From Bombyx mori (Eukaryota > Arthropoda > Insecta > Lepidoptera > Bombycidae): a stretch of 64,000 bases of DNA. Location: contig NC_085129.1 of assembly GCF_030269925.1 (NCBI RefSeq), positions 14,561,501-14,625,500 on the forward strand. The letters run 5' to 3'. Of the stretch, positions 11,521 through 22,272 are shown in pieces. The notes below the pieces were generated by a model that was given only the letters and a program-made list of their open reading frames with translations, was not told the origin of the DNA and ran no database searches. The first letter of the stretch is position 1. Each line of letters begins with the position of its first letter. A program made the position numbers and the translations under genes.

Positions 11521-12836
11521 ACTAGTCAGGTCATAAGTATTGTCACACAGTAAAAACTTTTCTTTTAGAATGCTGGCCACAAAAAAGTTTATTGAATTCG
11601 AATTTCGAATTGTTCATGAAAATAAAAATGTATACTTTTAGAATTTTACTCATTTTTAAATATGGAGTGGACGCTTAAAGAAGACCGTGTTGCAGTTATT
11701 GCGCTGCATCGTTGCGGTTACGCGCCAATTCAAATTTTTAACATACTGAAAAATTTGAATATAACCAAAAGATTCGTTTATCGTACCATCAAACGATACA
11801 ATGAAGACTCTAGTGTAGATGACAGGTCAAGAAGTGGTCGCCCTCCGTCTGTTAGGACTCCAGCAGTGATAAAAGCTGTGAAGGCGCGAAATCAAAGAAA
11901 TCCCAAACGTACGCAGAAACTGTTGGCCCTTCAGATGGGGTTAAGCAGAACCACGGTGAAAAGGGTGTTAAATGAAGACTTAGGGCTTCGGGCATATCGA
12001 AGAAAAACAGACATCGTTTGAATGCTCGTCTAATGGACCTGAGACTGAAGAGATGCCGCGCTTTGTTGAAGCGGTACGCGGGAAAAAAATATCGGGAAAT
12101 TCTTTTTTCGGATGAAAAAATTTTTACCGTAGAAGAGAGCTACAACAAACAAAATGATAAGGTGTACGCACACAGTAGTGAAGAAGCGAGCAACCGTATT
12201 CCGCGTGTCCAACGAGGTCATTTTCCATCCTTGCTCATGGTATGGTTGGGAGTTTCTTATTGGGGCTTAACAGAGGTACATTTTTGTGAGAAAGGTGTAA
12301 AAACCACGAAAAACGAATGCAGTTGTGTATCAAAATACAGTCCTGACGAACCTTGTGGAACCTGTTTTTCATACCATGTTCAATAACAGGCACTGGGTAT
12401 TCCAACAAGATTCGGCGCCAGCTCATAGAGCGAAGAGCACACAAGACTGGCTGGCGGCGCGTGAAATCGACTTCATCCGGCACGAAGACTGGCCCTCCTC
12501 CAGTCCAGATTTGAATCCGTTAGATTACAAGATATGGCAACACTTGGTGGAAAAGGCGTGCTCAAAGCCTCATCCCAATTTGGAGTCACTCAAGACATCC
12601 TTGATTAAGGCAGCCGCCGATATTGACATGGACCTCGTTCGTGCTGCGATAGACGACTGGCCGCGCAGATTGAAGGCCTGTATTCAAAATCACGGAGGTC
12701 ATTTTGAATAAACTTTAGTGTCATAAGAATCTATGTTTTGTTAAGTTCATTTTGGTATATGAATGGTTACATAATGAATAAACTTGTTTCAATTATTTTA
12801 CATTAAACATGTGACAGAATTTATGACCTGACTAGG
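11521..12836 (+). mobile_element. Mariner-type (maT, DD37D) transposon, copy A, disrupted
   Basis: A complete 1316-bp element flanked by TA. The terminal inverted repeats are about 27 bp with a few mismatches and start [A/C]CTAGTCAGGTCATAA at each end. It is about 98-99% identical by eye to the copy at 32.8-34.1 kb. Compared with that copy it has an extra 10 bp (CACGAAAAAC, near 12303) and a different one-base deletion near 12010, so the transposase gene is broken twice. It lies in the A-rich tail of a Bm1 SINE. Confidence 0.9.
11662..12711 (+). pseudogene. maT/mariner-type transposase, copy A, two frameshifts
   Basis: Transposase for cut-and-paste transposition at TA sites. Part 1 (11662-12021, 119 codons from ATG) carries the N-terminal paired helix-turn-helix DNA-binding region with an SGRPPSVRT linker. 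It then runs into TGA after a one-base loss in the AAAAACAGGACATC region. Part 2 (from about 12018) continues as NARLMDLRLKR and contains the first catalytic Asp in LFSDEKIFTVE. A 10-bp insertion near 12303 shifts the frame again. Part 3 (to 12711) contains the second Asp in FQQDSAPAHRA and the third in SPDLNPLDYKIW; 37 residues lie between them, the DD37D spacing. The pieces together match the usual length of about 345 residues. The final TAA lies within an AATAAA. Not expected to make active enzyme. Confidence 0.85.
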
Positions 12837-12970
12837 TATATCTATCAGATACGAAGTGGAAATCTTAATTATATTGTCCAGTCCCAAATGAAGGTTCACG
12901 TTAAATAATTAGTGGTCATTTAAAGCCAAGGGTATCTAGTGCCTTCATTGTGCAAAAAACCCGCAGTTAG
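12837..12970. other. Short spacer after mariner copy A
   Basis: AT-rich sequence with no feature seen. Confidence 0.3.
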
Positions 12971-13172
12971 CGTGCACAACCCACTGAGCTTCTCGCCGAT
13001 CCTCTCAGTGGGTCACGATATTCCGATCCGGTAGTAGATTCAGCGAAGTGTTGCTCTTGCTAGGGCTAGTGTTAGCAATTCTCTCAGGTTGAACCCGTGA
13101 GCTCACCTACCGGTCCGCGCGAAATTGGAATAGCACCTTAGGCTACCGACGATTAGGTAGGGAAAAAGAGGG
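12971..13172 (+). mobile_element. Jockey-type LINE 3' end
   Basis: Plus-strand copy with CAACCCACTGAGCTTCTCGC, ATCCGGTAGTAGATTCAGCG and a final GGTAGGGAAAAA tail. No coding part remains. Confidence 0.75.
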
Positions 13173-14485
13173 TGTTAACGGAAAAAAAACAGGGGTAAAT
13201 ACTCTCTAGTGAATAAGTTAATAACTTGAAACATTTCTCTCGCATCTGCCCTGTTCGAGTTAAGCCTAAAATGAACTGAACCAGTAGCACGCTTGATTTA
13301 TTTATGAAGCAGTCATCGAACCTGCTACCTCATCCCTCTTTGTATAAGCCATGCCACAATGTACGTATCGGGTTACTGAAAATCCGCGCCGCCCGGTACA
13401 ATGCGCATGCCGTTTCGCGGTATAACGTGTTAATAATGCGGTAAAATAGCGCGTGCCCTGAGATGGGAGCGGAAGCGGTTCTGTCTATACAGCGTTTATT
13501 CAAATTTTAAAGTCATTATCACGCTATTTATGAAGAAAAAAAAATTGCTTAGACACATGAACAAGCTCTCAGTGCACCTGCTGTTAAGTTATTACCGGAA
13601 TCCGTAGACAACTTTCAATTATTATTCATAAAAGTTAGCAAAAAAATTAATTGGTCGTCTGTAAAATCGGTTTACGGACGATAGTTTTACGTGATAATAT
13701 CAGTAGCAGAACTATTCGAACTGTTAGTTCTGATATCACGCTAAAATAGAAATAAATGTGTCATAAGCCAACGCTTAGGCTGACTGTGCCTTTCTATCTC
13801 TTGTTCCACCTTCTCCCTTGCACGCTAAGGTGAATACGTTACACTTTTTCGCTCGTGTAGCCAGTGTTCATCAATTTCTAAGACGCTATCGCGTCAAAAA
13901 CTAAGATAAGGTTGTCGTTTGTTTATCAATCTTAGCTTGTCGAATTAAAACGCTTTCCACCACCCGCTTCTAAATTGGACCTCGGTAATCCAATACTATT
14001 CGTGAACCGCTTTCGGTACATCCCGGTCCTAATTTAATGGCTCATTAAACGATTTCCAAGTAGTTTTTTGCAAACGTATCGGCTCCATTTATTATTATTA
14101 CACTTGTAATTTCATTACACCGGGCGGTGTCGCTTACAACGATACTATGGATTTTACTTTATTGTTGAATTGAATGAAAACGTTATCTCGATTCTATATC
14201 GATAATTAGTGTCCTTTTAATTGAATTAAAATAGCAAACGCATAGTTTTCTTTACGTTATTTTTCGAATAGGTACCTATTTATCGAGCAGGAAAATACGG
14301 CAGGATAAGACGCATCAAATCCGTCCTATATAACCATCACGACACCTTGTCAAGAGTGAAACGATTGAGAAGAGTATGAATTAGTTATTTAATACTATTT
14401 TTGCCGCATAGCTGACATCCGTTACGATTTGAAGCACGGTACTGCCCTATATATTGAAACGTCGTCCCCATGTTTAATGGTACGA
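13173..14485. other. Mostly unique sequence with a Bm1 remnant
   Basis: A minus-strand Bm1 3' remnant (TTGCTTAGACACATGAACAAGC ... CCGTAGACA) lies at about 13547-13612. An imperfect stem (GTTTTACGTGATAATATCAG... with CTGATATCACGCTAAAAT) lies at about 13684-13747. The GC-richer stretch 13380-13470 is unassigned. Confidence 0.4.
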
Positions 14486-14489
14486 CAAC

Positions 14490-14700
14490 AGTCACTTCGT
14501 GAGCTGTACCAACTCCGGTGACCACTTTACACCTAGTGACTCGTGACTTAATCAAAATAAGCAAAAAAGCAATAAAAAGTGTAGGCAGCGGCTTGGCCCT
14601 TGGCGACGGTAACCATTCACCATCAGGTGGGCCGTATGCTCGTCTGCCTACAAGGGCAATAAAAAGAAAACCCTTCTAAGCAATAAAAAAAAATTTCGTG
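14490..14700 (+). mobile_element. Mosaic of Bm1 and CR1-like LINE tails
   Basis: A degraded Bm1 tail (AGCTGTACCAACTCCGGTGA...) is followed by a plus-strand CR1-like LINE tail (GGCAGCGGCTTGGCCC... GGTGGGCCGTATGCTCGTCT, CAAGGGCAATAAAAA). A Bm1 terminus (CTTCTAAGCAATAAAAAAAA) follows. The order suggests insertion of the LINE tail into a Bm1. Confidence 0.65.
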
Positions 14701-14701
14701 T

Positions 14702-14909
14702 AATACTGGACAGCGAAGACAAGCAAGCAAGATATTTACAAAATGGAAACGAACTCGATTGGCTATACACATAGAAAAGGGCTGTCTTGTATAAAAACTT
14801 AGTCTTTAATCAAAAATCTTAATCTTTAATAAAGAAATTAAAAGCCTCAAATCTTATTGAATACATACTATAAGGAGCTATTTTTACTTTTTACGACATT
14901 TAAAATTAT
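14702..14909 (+). repeat. Unclassified ~210-bp dispersed repeat, copy 1
   Basis: Aligns over its length with 59830-60036. Shared blocks are AATACTGGACAG, AGACAAGCAAGCAA, ATTTACAAAATGGAAACGAA, TTGGCTAT.ACACATAGAAAA, CTTAGTCTTTA, ATCTTAATCTTTAATAAAGA and GAGCTATTTT. It matches none of the other families recognised here. Confidence 0.7.
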
Positions 14910-14966
14910 AACCATTCATCATCACGTGAGTCGTATATTCGACTGTCTACAAGGGCAATAAAAAAA
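14910..14966 (+). mobile_element. CR1-like LINE tail remnant
   Basis: ATAACCATTCATCATCACGTGAG ... CTACAAGGGCAATAAAAAAAG (shown in part) is a decayed version of the CR1-like 3' end. Confidence 0.55.
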
Positions 14967-15221
14967 GAATGTATCATAAATGTTATTAACATAGTATGAA
15001 TGAGATTCGCAAAAAACCGGAAGAAATACCACAACAGTTCATTTAAGCTAGAGAAATTTATGTATATGGTTTTTGTAAACATATTCATTGTATATTTTCG
15101 AATTTCCTTTAAATTTGTGTTCTTAGTAATTGAATTTATTAATTCTAGAGAGCTTTGTTATATCTCGATTATATTGTATAATAATAATAATAATATACAA
15201 CGCTCACCCTTGATAAAGGAA

Positions 15222-15470
15222 TGCATTTTTTTTTCCACAGGAGAAAATCGCCGGATCCCCACCCGCACGGCAGGTGGGGTATGTGGGAGTCGAACCTCAC
15301 TAAAAACTCCTGCCGCTCACAGCCGGCGCCCTACCCCGGACCGGGCGGGAACCCAGTCGAAGCTATTGAGACGGCGGGACAGGGTTTACGCAGAGCACAT
15401 TACATCCATCCCGCCGAAAGGATTCTTGGCGCGAATCGGTAAGACAGCGTTATCTACCCGTGCGGACTCA
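15222..15470 (-). mobile_element. R1-type LINE 3' end (GC-rich)
   Basis: GC-rich segment with poly(T) at the left, so an A-tailed minus-strand element. It shares most of its length with 35103-35300. In the minus direction it has GCGGCAGGAG...TTTTAGT...GGTTCGACTCC, the same layout as the R1-type tail at 62.3 kb. The clade assignment is inference from that resemblance. No protein part remains, and plus-strand frames through it are by-products. Confidence 0.6.
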
Positions 15471-15482
15471 CTGTAGGCCCTT

Positions 15483-15680
15483 ATTTTTTTCTACCTATGC
15501 TGATAGCCTTGAGAGGCTATTCCAGCTTCACCCTAGCGTGTAGGCGAGCTCTCGGGGTTCAAACCGAATGTTGCTAACCCTGACCCTAGCAAGAGCAGTG
15601 CTTCATAGAATCTACCACCGGATCGGAGACGCGGCTGAGAAGATCCGGTGAGAAGCTCAGTGGGTTGCGTCTATGGGCAC
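15483..15680 (-). mobile_element. Jockey-type (BMC1-like) LINE 3' end
   Basis: Minus-strand copy with poly(T), CTACCTATGCTGATAGCC, CCACCGGATCGGAGACGC and AAGATCCGGTGAGAAGCTCA. Truncated at GGGTTGCGTCTATGGG. Confidence 0.8.
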
Positions 15681-15994
15681 CCTTATTATAAGAAAAGTTA
15701 CTATTACGAAAAATCGAAAGATATTTTTAATGATACGTAATATTGATAATGTGGCCAGCACAAGCTGCGAAAAATCGCAAAAAGTAGAAAAAAAATCGGC
15801 AAATCTCAACGGCGGTCCATATCGCGTTACCCTCTAATGGACCGTGAGTGAACTGATCCTGGTCGGAGAGTGATCGTGTGCGGCAAGCCTCGCCTCCGAT
15901 ATCCTACACCCTGCCGATTATTGCGAAAAAAAAGTATCTTTAACAAGAATTTTAATATTTGGTGTCATATTGTTATTGGTGTTGTATTGTGAAA
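15681..15994. other. Unassigned sequence
   Basis: Includes a GC-richer stretch around 15800-15915 (GGTCGGAGAGTGATCGTGTG). No feature could be assigned. Confidence 0.3.
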
Positions 15995-16220
15995 TCGTTG
16001 TGGCCCAAAGGATAAGACGTCCGGTGCATACGTATTCGTAGGTACTACCACCCTGCCTATTTCCACCGTGAAGCATCAATGCGTTTCGGTTTGAAGGTCG
16101 GGGCAACCGTTGTAATTATACTAAGACTTTAGAATTCATATCTCAAGGCGGGTGGCGGCATTTACATTGTAGATACATTGTCTATGGGCTTCGGTAACCA
16201 CTATACACCTATGCAATAAA
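15995..16220 (+). mobile_element. Bm1 SINE with internal deletion
   Basis: The head TCGTTGTGGCCCAAAGGATA is joined directly to the GGTACTACCACCCTGCC body and runs to GCAATAAAG. The middle (B-box to the AATTACTGG region) is missing. Confidence 0.8.
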
Positions 16221-17163
16221 GAATATAAAAGAATACGCAAATTAATAGACGAATGATTTGACTTGTTCAGTAGAGCATTAACGCTGAAAACGATATATTT
16301 TATACAGAATTGGAGCACTAAATAAAACTAGAAAAGTGTATTTTCACCTTTTCAGTAATTTCTGATGTTACGCACAAACCTCTTTACTTTTAAATCTTCG
16401 TTTGACAATTCTAATTTTTGACAGCCGTCGTGACGTCTTGTTTTTTTATGACGGTGTTGTCAGGATGTTATAATAAAATTAAATTTAAAACTTCCCAATT
16501 ACATAAAGCATATAGGTATGTGTGCTATGTATATATCGTCGTTACGTCAGGGTTTTCACTCATAGATCTGTTATAATAAAAATGCAATACAATTCTATAA
16601 ATCTTTAACATTACTTGTTTATTACAAAAAGCGACATCTTAGTTTTTGCACAATAAGCCATTTTTTGTTGGTTATAGCAACTACAACTTCTTTTATAGAA
16701 ACAAATGTAATTACGGTAAAACAATTCCTAAAGTTTAGCTTAATAATCACAATAAATATTTTAGTGATTTTTACATGACTCTGACATTAATTTATTTTAC
16801 ATCAATTACTCGTAACTAGTATAAACCAACACTATTCTTATCCAGCCTAATAATAGGTGGGGCCAAAAAAATGATTTGCATAACAATTACAATACTTAAC
16901 CAAATTATTAATGTTAATTATAACATAATTTCTTATTAATATTTGATTATTTTGACAATTTTTTGTATTTTTAAACAATAATATAAACATTTTTTAACAT
17001 ACATATTCCGTACATTTTTATATCAAAATAGTGTCTACTAAATATTAAATATGGCAGGATAACAATTTCATCTTGCTAATAATAAATAAATAATAACATA
17101 GAATAAACTAGATTATTTAACATGTTAATTATTGCCAATAGTGGCGTTCGCGCCCATACATAC
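16221..17163. other. AT-rich sequence, nothing recognised
   Basis: Very AT-rich and low in complexity; no frame or repeat could be supported. Confidence 0.45.
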
Positions 17164-17402
17164 TTTTTTTGTTTTGTTTAGATGGGTGGACGAGCTCACA
17201 GCCCACCTGGTGTTTACTGGAGCCCATAGACATCTACAACGTAAATGCGCCACCCACCTTGAAATATAAGTTCTAAGGTCTCAATATAGTTACAACGGCT
17301 GCCCCGCCTTTCAAACCGAAACACATTACTGCTTCACGGCAGAAATAGGAGGGGCGGTGATACCTACCCATGCGGACTCACAAGAGGTCCTACCACCAGT
17401 AA
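17164..17402 (-). mobile_element. Bm1 SINE 3' half
   Basis: Minus-strand copy from the T-rich tail (GATGGGTGGACGAGCTCACA) to CTACCACCAGTAA. The head is absent. Confidence 0.85.
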
Positions 17403-17902
17403 AAGTAATTATGCAGTTGTGAAACAAAAACAAACTTTCACGAACCCAAAAAAAGGGCTAAAATTCTCAAATAAAACACTAAACAATTTAAAGCTTCTAT
17501 TTGTTTAGAATTGTCTCTTTGTAACTAATTATCGTGAGTCGTGACGTGAACTCCGAACGCAAACAATTATGTTTACATTCACAGATTGAAACGCGTTCAA
17601 CTCAATGGCGACGCCCCACAAATTGTGTTTTAATTTTTTAAACTGACAACACTTAGCTTAAGGGTCGTTGTACGTTGTGCAAGCTTAGAGGGAGTGTGAA
17701 ATTTCTTTAAATTTTCTTTCTTCTTTCTTTATTTTTGTGAACTCTTTCACATAAATAGCGGTAACGTTAGAATAGCCGAATACAAACGTTAGTGAAATAA
17801 GCATTCTCAGTTAATTTCTAGCAGGCTTTTGTGAGCAAGTTACTGTTTTTAATAATTTTATTATTGAAATAACGAGAAATGCGATGCGCGACATTTCAAA
17901 GG
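17403..17902. other. Unique AT-rich sequence
   Basis: No feature recognised. Confidence 0.35.
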
Positions 17903-18022
17903 TCATCATCATCATCATCAGCCTTTATCTGCCCACTGCTGGACATAGGCCTTCCCCAATGCCTTCCACATAATGCGGTCCTCCATCTTTCGCATCCAAC
18001 GACTTCCCGCCGTGCGGTCATT
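17903..18022 (-). mobile_element. RTE-type LINE 3' end fragment
   Basis: An ATCATCATCATC microsatellite followed by AGC...CCCACTGCTGGACATAGGCC and TCTTTCGCATCCA is the minus-strand view of the common 3' end of an RTE-like LINE (coding for the C-terminus plus a GATGAT-type tail). It is related to the fragment at 59.2 kb. Confidence 0.65.
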
Positions 18023-18380
18023 ATAATCTATACTAATTAAATTATATTTTTTTCAAATATTCGATATTATGCGACTGACCATCAAGTTATATTGACAGAC
18101 CTAACTTACTTTCTCAGTACAATAACGATGACAATATATTAAATCTAAGTGCTGATTCAGATGACTCAGTAGCAGTTATTGTTGTCAGTCAACCGATTTT
18201 CTTTTTAATTTATTTTTGCATAGTAAACATTGACAAGTCATAGTCAGTCTTATTTATTCAAATGCAGAAGAAGTCAAGAAGCATCAGTTGAAGGTTATGG
18301 TTGAATTTCCATCATTTGATGAACTCAAACTATAACACTTTTACTACACTACAAGGTATAACACTTTTTTTTCACCTAAG
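18023..18380. other. Unassigned sequence
   Basis: No frame or repeat recognised. Confidence 0.3.
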
Positions 18381-18382
18381 CT

Positions 18383-18800
18383 AATAGTCTTGTATGGAGC
18401 TGAGACATGGACGTTGAAAGCAGCAGACCGAATGCGCATCGATGCTTTCGAAATGTGGTGTTGGAGACGCATGCTAAGAATTCCGTGGACAGCCTTCCGG
18501 ACTAACGTGTCGATATTGAAGGCAACTGGGCATCAAAATCAGACTGTCTACTGTATGTCTGAAGCGGATCCTCGAATATTTTGGTCACATTGCGAGGAAA
18601 GACGGCGATAACCTGGAAAAACTTATGATCACAGGGAAAGTTGAAGGCAACAGATCTAGAGGCCGCAGCCATACTCGTTGGTCCGATCAGATCCGCTTTG
18701 GACAGTACAGTGTACAGCGCGCTGCATGACGCCGTGGACAGGGGAAAGTGGAAAAAAATCCTAAGATTGAAGCTCATGGGTGATGGTGGTCACGACCCTC
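18383..18800 (+). pseudogene. RTE-type LINE ORF2 C-terminal fragment, frameshifted
   Basis: The frame from 18390 reads YGAETWTLKAADRMRIDAFE and then MWCWRRMLRIPWTAFRTNV. These are hallmarks of the region after the reverse transcriptase in RTE-like LINE proteins. After about 60 codons the frame breaks. In another frame ITGKVEGNRSRGRSHTRWSD continues the same protein, so at least one frameshift is present. The endonuclease and the reverse transcriptase catalytic region are absent. A dead, 5'-truncated fragment. Confidence 0.75.
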
Positions 18801-18834
18801 AGACATGAGGAACACGACTCGAGGAGGAGGAATA

Positions 18835-18990
18835 GTCTTGTAGCCATCAACGTAACCTAACAAGTAGGTGAGTTCACGGAGTTCAAACCTGACGACGTTG
18901 CTAACACTAAACTTAGTGAGAGCAGTGCTTAATTTACTCGTTGAATCCTTCGTCGCAAGCGATGGGGTCGACGACAATGATGACCGGTAA
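18835..18990 (-). mobile_element. Jockey-type LINE 3' end, internally deleted
   Basis: AACAAGTAGGTGAGTTCACG, then GTGCT joined directly to TAATTTACTCGTTGAATCC. The central CCGGATC block is deleted. It ends at GATGACCGG. Confidence 0.65.
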
Positions 18991-20418
18991 TAATACTGCG
19001 TGTTATATCACAAACATTTAAAACATTTCATGACATTCCAAGGTAGACCTATCACAAGCTGGAGACGCGCTAAACATTACCGAACAACTTAAATGCTAAC
19101 TAACAAACAACCAAAGACATTTAATATTAACAATCCTTTAAAATATGCGACTAGTTTTAGTGATACTTTTCAATTCGCCTACTTCTGTCAGTATATTAAC
19201 CCGCTATCATAATAAACCGCTAACGCTTCCACCACGCCCGCTACCTTATTACATCCGTGGCCCCTGTGATTGGTCTAAAGGAGATAGGTCTCGTCATTTA
19301 TTTTAATTCGACTCAGTGTCGTAGGCGTCGCGCCCAGAAGGGACAATCACTATGAATTGAAGATTAAGTACGATTTGTTTGTCGTATAAACAGATTGCCT
19401 TTAATGTTGCTCTGAGGCTGCTGGAGACAATTTAAGATTATTTATTATCTTTTTATTTGTCTACTGCTCAACCCCACTGTTGTGACTGTGTGGAAGGATT
19501 CGCAGCGACGACAACAGGAAAAGACGTGAATTTAAGTTAGTCTGCGGGAAGGCTAATTGATGAACTATATGTATTCTACATTAGAACAAACACAGTGATT
19601 TAGCTATAGGCGATCGAGACGAATCGTGAAACTTAACACTAAACATACCATAACGAGTCAAATGACCCATTTTGAACTTTTGCATTGAAAATGCACATCC
19701 CATCTTATTGCTTTTGCACATTTGACTTCATGATTTTTTCTTCCCAATTAATCTACAGTTATTATTCCTACTTCTTTTTGCTTTGTTTTGTTTATTTTGA
19801 GTAATACTTTTCGTATAATGTTATCTACCCGCTATGGTAGAAATAGGCACCATTAAATGTCGGTATGATTAGTGCTAAAGAAAAAACGTTGTACTATATA
19901 TCAGCTGTCCCAAAATCCAACCGCGGCAATATGATACAACAACAAACACATCAGACTACTTTCATACCGCGGACACTTCAAAACTTAAATTACAATTCAT
20001 AAAAACCTAGGTGATTCAGAGGAGAAAAACTTTTCATAAAGAAAAAACCATAATTACACACACACACACACACACACACAAAAATAACCTAAAAAAGCCA
20101 ACATCACAATGTTTTATTACCAAAAGAAACTTGATACGTAACAGAATCAAAACGGCATGAACCCCCGGTCTATGGGTTCAAGACACCGTGAAAAGCCACG
20201 GGTCCGTTCAGTGGGGTTCGTACCGGTCCTTGTAAAACACAAATGTTGATTATTCACGGCATTTTGCGCTTTTGTAGGGTTGAAATGGGATTTCAATGGG
20301 GAGTATCTGTTGTGGAATTTCATGGGTATTTCGAAAATAGTTATTCTATTTAACAGCTGTGCCCGATGACGGTAAGTGGAGCTTATTTCTTATAGTTATA
20401 TAGATCTTATAGTACCTA
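18991..20418. other. Unique sequence with one microsatellite
   Basis: Contains (AC)13 at 20056-20081. No gene or transposon could be supported, although the base composition is less AT-biased around 19200-19350 and 20160-20230. Confidence 0.4.
20056..20081. repeat. (AC)13 microsatellite
   Basis: Uninterrupted AC dinucleotide run. Confidence 0.95.
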
Positions 20419-20832
20419 CTAGTGGTCCCGCAGTAGTCGAAATTCGACTATAATTAATTGAAATTATAAGTTTGAACATTATCATGGTTCTATTGTCAAA
20501 GACTATTTATGATACTTCTATAATCACAGATTTCACCAAGACTACACTATAGACAAATAATATTAAATACAAACAATATTAATCTATTCTCAATTAGGCC
20601 ACAGACTTGAGCAATAAACAAATAGTATGCATGCGTGTGTGTGTCAAATACGCGGTAGTGTAATGTTGTTTTTATTGATTTAACGTATTTTTTATGCATA
20701 ACTTAAAAAATATTAACATTGTGCACACCTTCTCTATATTGTCTGTAAGTGTGGGAAATTTCATACTTCTCCGTCAGCGCAATTTTCGTAAAAAGGGGTA
20801 CGGTGTTTTTGCTTCACGTATTAATATATTGA
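20419..20832 (-). mobile_element. Non-autonomous Helitron-like element, family 1
   Basis: On the minus strand it starts TCAATATATTAATACG after A and ends GCGGGACCACTAG before T. All terminal features match the copies at 1.3 and 48.1 kb. No coding capacity. An R1-type LINE begins about 40 bp beyond its 5' end. Confidence 0.75.
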
Positions 20833-20871
20833 TTTCTTCTAGTTGTTATTTTTGCTTCGTTATTTATACTA

Positions 20872-21620
20872 CACAATATTCACACCATTGTGATTGCGAC
20901 TTGGACACGGCAGAGTATACGCTCGTCGCCTGCCCCGCATGGGAGGGGTGGCGCCGTGTCCTCGTCGCAAAAGTAGGAAACGACTTGTCGTTGCCGAGTG
21001 TTGTGGCATCGATGCTCGGCGACGACGAGTCGTGGAAGGCGATGCTCGACTTCTGCGAGTGCACCATCTCGCAGAAGGAGGCGGCGGGGCGCGTGAGAGA
21101 CGCACAATCCCGCCGCCGTCGAGCGGAGGCCAGGGAGGCGGATCTCGCCCAAGCCCTGGCCCTCTAAGTGTTTCGGGTCCCCCCTCATATGTCGGTCTGG
21201 GGACCGGCGAGGGGGGCCTAAGAAGACGACGTGCAAGCTGCTCTGCACGCGTTTTACGCAAGAGCATCCGGGTGATGGAAGGCCGGCTATCCTCGACCCA
21301 CGCTGGTTCTGGTCCAGCGGGGTATTCCGTAGGATAGCTCACTCTAACCGGCGCCATCTAGGCGGGCTTCGGATAGCCTGCCGACCGAGAGGGCTGGTGG
21401 TCGTGGCGCCGACGACCGCCGGTCCGGCGTCCCGAGGGGGAGGGTGATGGGAGAGATGTGCTCCGGACTAAACGCTTCACTTTTTCCCCTTTGCCTCTTC
21501 ATGAGTTCTGTCTCATGCGAGGTTTGGACGTTGGTTGTTGAGCGACAGGAGGTTTTAGTCAGTTCGACTCTGACATGCCCCGCCCTCTATCCCAACTGAA
21601 TATTTGAACTACATTTTCTC
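20872..21620 (+). mobile_element. R1-type LINE, 5'-truncated, with 3' UTR
   Basis: A GC-rich block in an AT-rich background. It starts in the C-terminal part of ORF2 and continues into a 3' UTR. From CTCACTCTAACCGGCGCC to the GGTTTTAGTCAGTTCGACTC region the 3' UTR is the reverse complement of the tail at 62.3 kb. The last few tens of bases and the A-tail are not clearly preserved, so the right limit is approximate. Confidence 0.7.
20880..21167 (+). pseudogene. R1-type LINE ORF2 C-terminus
   Basis: The translated segment contains HHCDCDLDTAEYTLVACPAW followed by WRRVLVAKVGNDLSLPSVVA and an Arg/Glu-rich C-terminus (RRRRAEAREADLAQALAL) before the stop. R1-clade LINE proteins end with such a CCHC-like zinc-binding motif and a basic tail. 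Here the position usually occupied by His in the ..HTL.. segment is Tyr (EYTL). Only about 95 codons remain. The open frame extends upstream into Helitron sequence by chance. Confidence 0.65.
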
Positions 21621-21828
21621 TGACTTCAAAACGTCTGATTGACTTGAAAACTTTCACGCGCATCCAGGACCGATACTAATGCAATAATTCTATGACTTCG
21701 CTCCAATATCCTGACCAGTATGGACAGGATTTAAAAAAAAGATCAAATTAATTGTTAGCTCATTTTGCTATTTAAAAGTGTTTTTCATTTAGCATTTTAT
21801 TTTCGGTTACACGAGCAGCATTGCTTTT

Positions 21829-22272
21829 TATTTATTTATTGCATAGTCAAGTGGACGAGCTCACAGCCCACTTGGTCTTAAGTGGTTACCGGAGCGCATA
21901 GCTACAACGTAAATGTCACCACCCACCTTGAGATATGAATTCTAAGGTCTCAGTATAGTTACAACAGCTACCCCGTCCTTCAAACCGAAGCACATAACTG
22001 CGTCACGGCAGAAATAGGCAGGGTGGTGGTACATACCCGCGCCGCGCGCGGACTCACAAGAGGTCCTACCACCAGTAATTACGCTAATTATAATTTTGCG
22101 GGTTTGATTTTTATTATACGATGTTATTCCTTCACCGTGGAAGTCAATCGTAAACATTTGTTAAGTAAAGTATTTCATTAGAAAAATTTGGTACCCTTTG
22201 CGGAATTCGAACACCGTTGGATCGCTAGATACGAATGCACCGGAGGTCTTATTCTTTAGGCCACGATTACTT
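21829..22272 (-). mobile_element. Bm1 SINE, near full length
   Basis: Minus strand, from the T-rich tail to the tRNA-like head (complement of GTGGCCTAAAGAATAAGACC). The B-box-like segment GGTGTTCGAATTCCGC is recognisable. A small GC expansion (CGCGCCGCGCGCGG) is inserted in the GAGTCCG region. Confidence 0.85.

Noticed and set aside
15000..15476. 158-codon plus-strand reading frame
   Set aside because: It runs from AT-rich sequence into the antisense strand of an R1-type LINE tail; no protein-like features.
17905..17925. ATC trinucleotide run as an independent microsatellite
   Set aside because: It is the tail of an RTE-type LINE fragment, as is the similar run near 59160.
20869..21357. Long minus-strand frames (122 and 162 codons) over the GC-rich block
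   Set aside because: They are antisense to the R1-type LINE C-terminus and 3' UTR; long frames are expected in GC-rich DNA.
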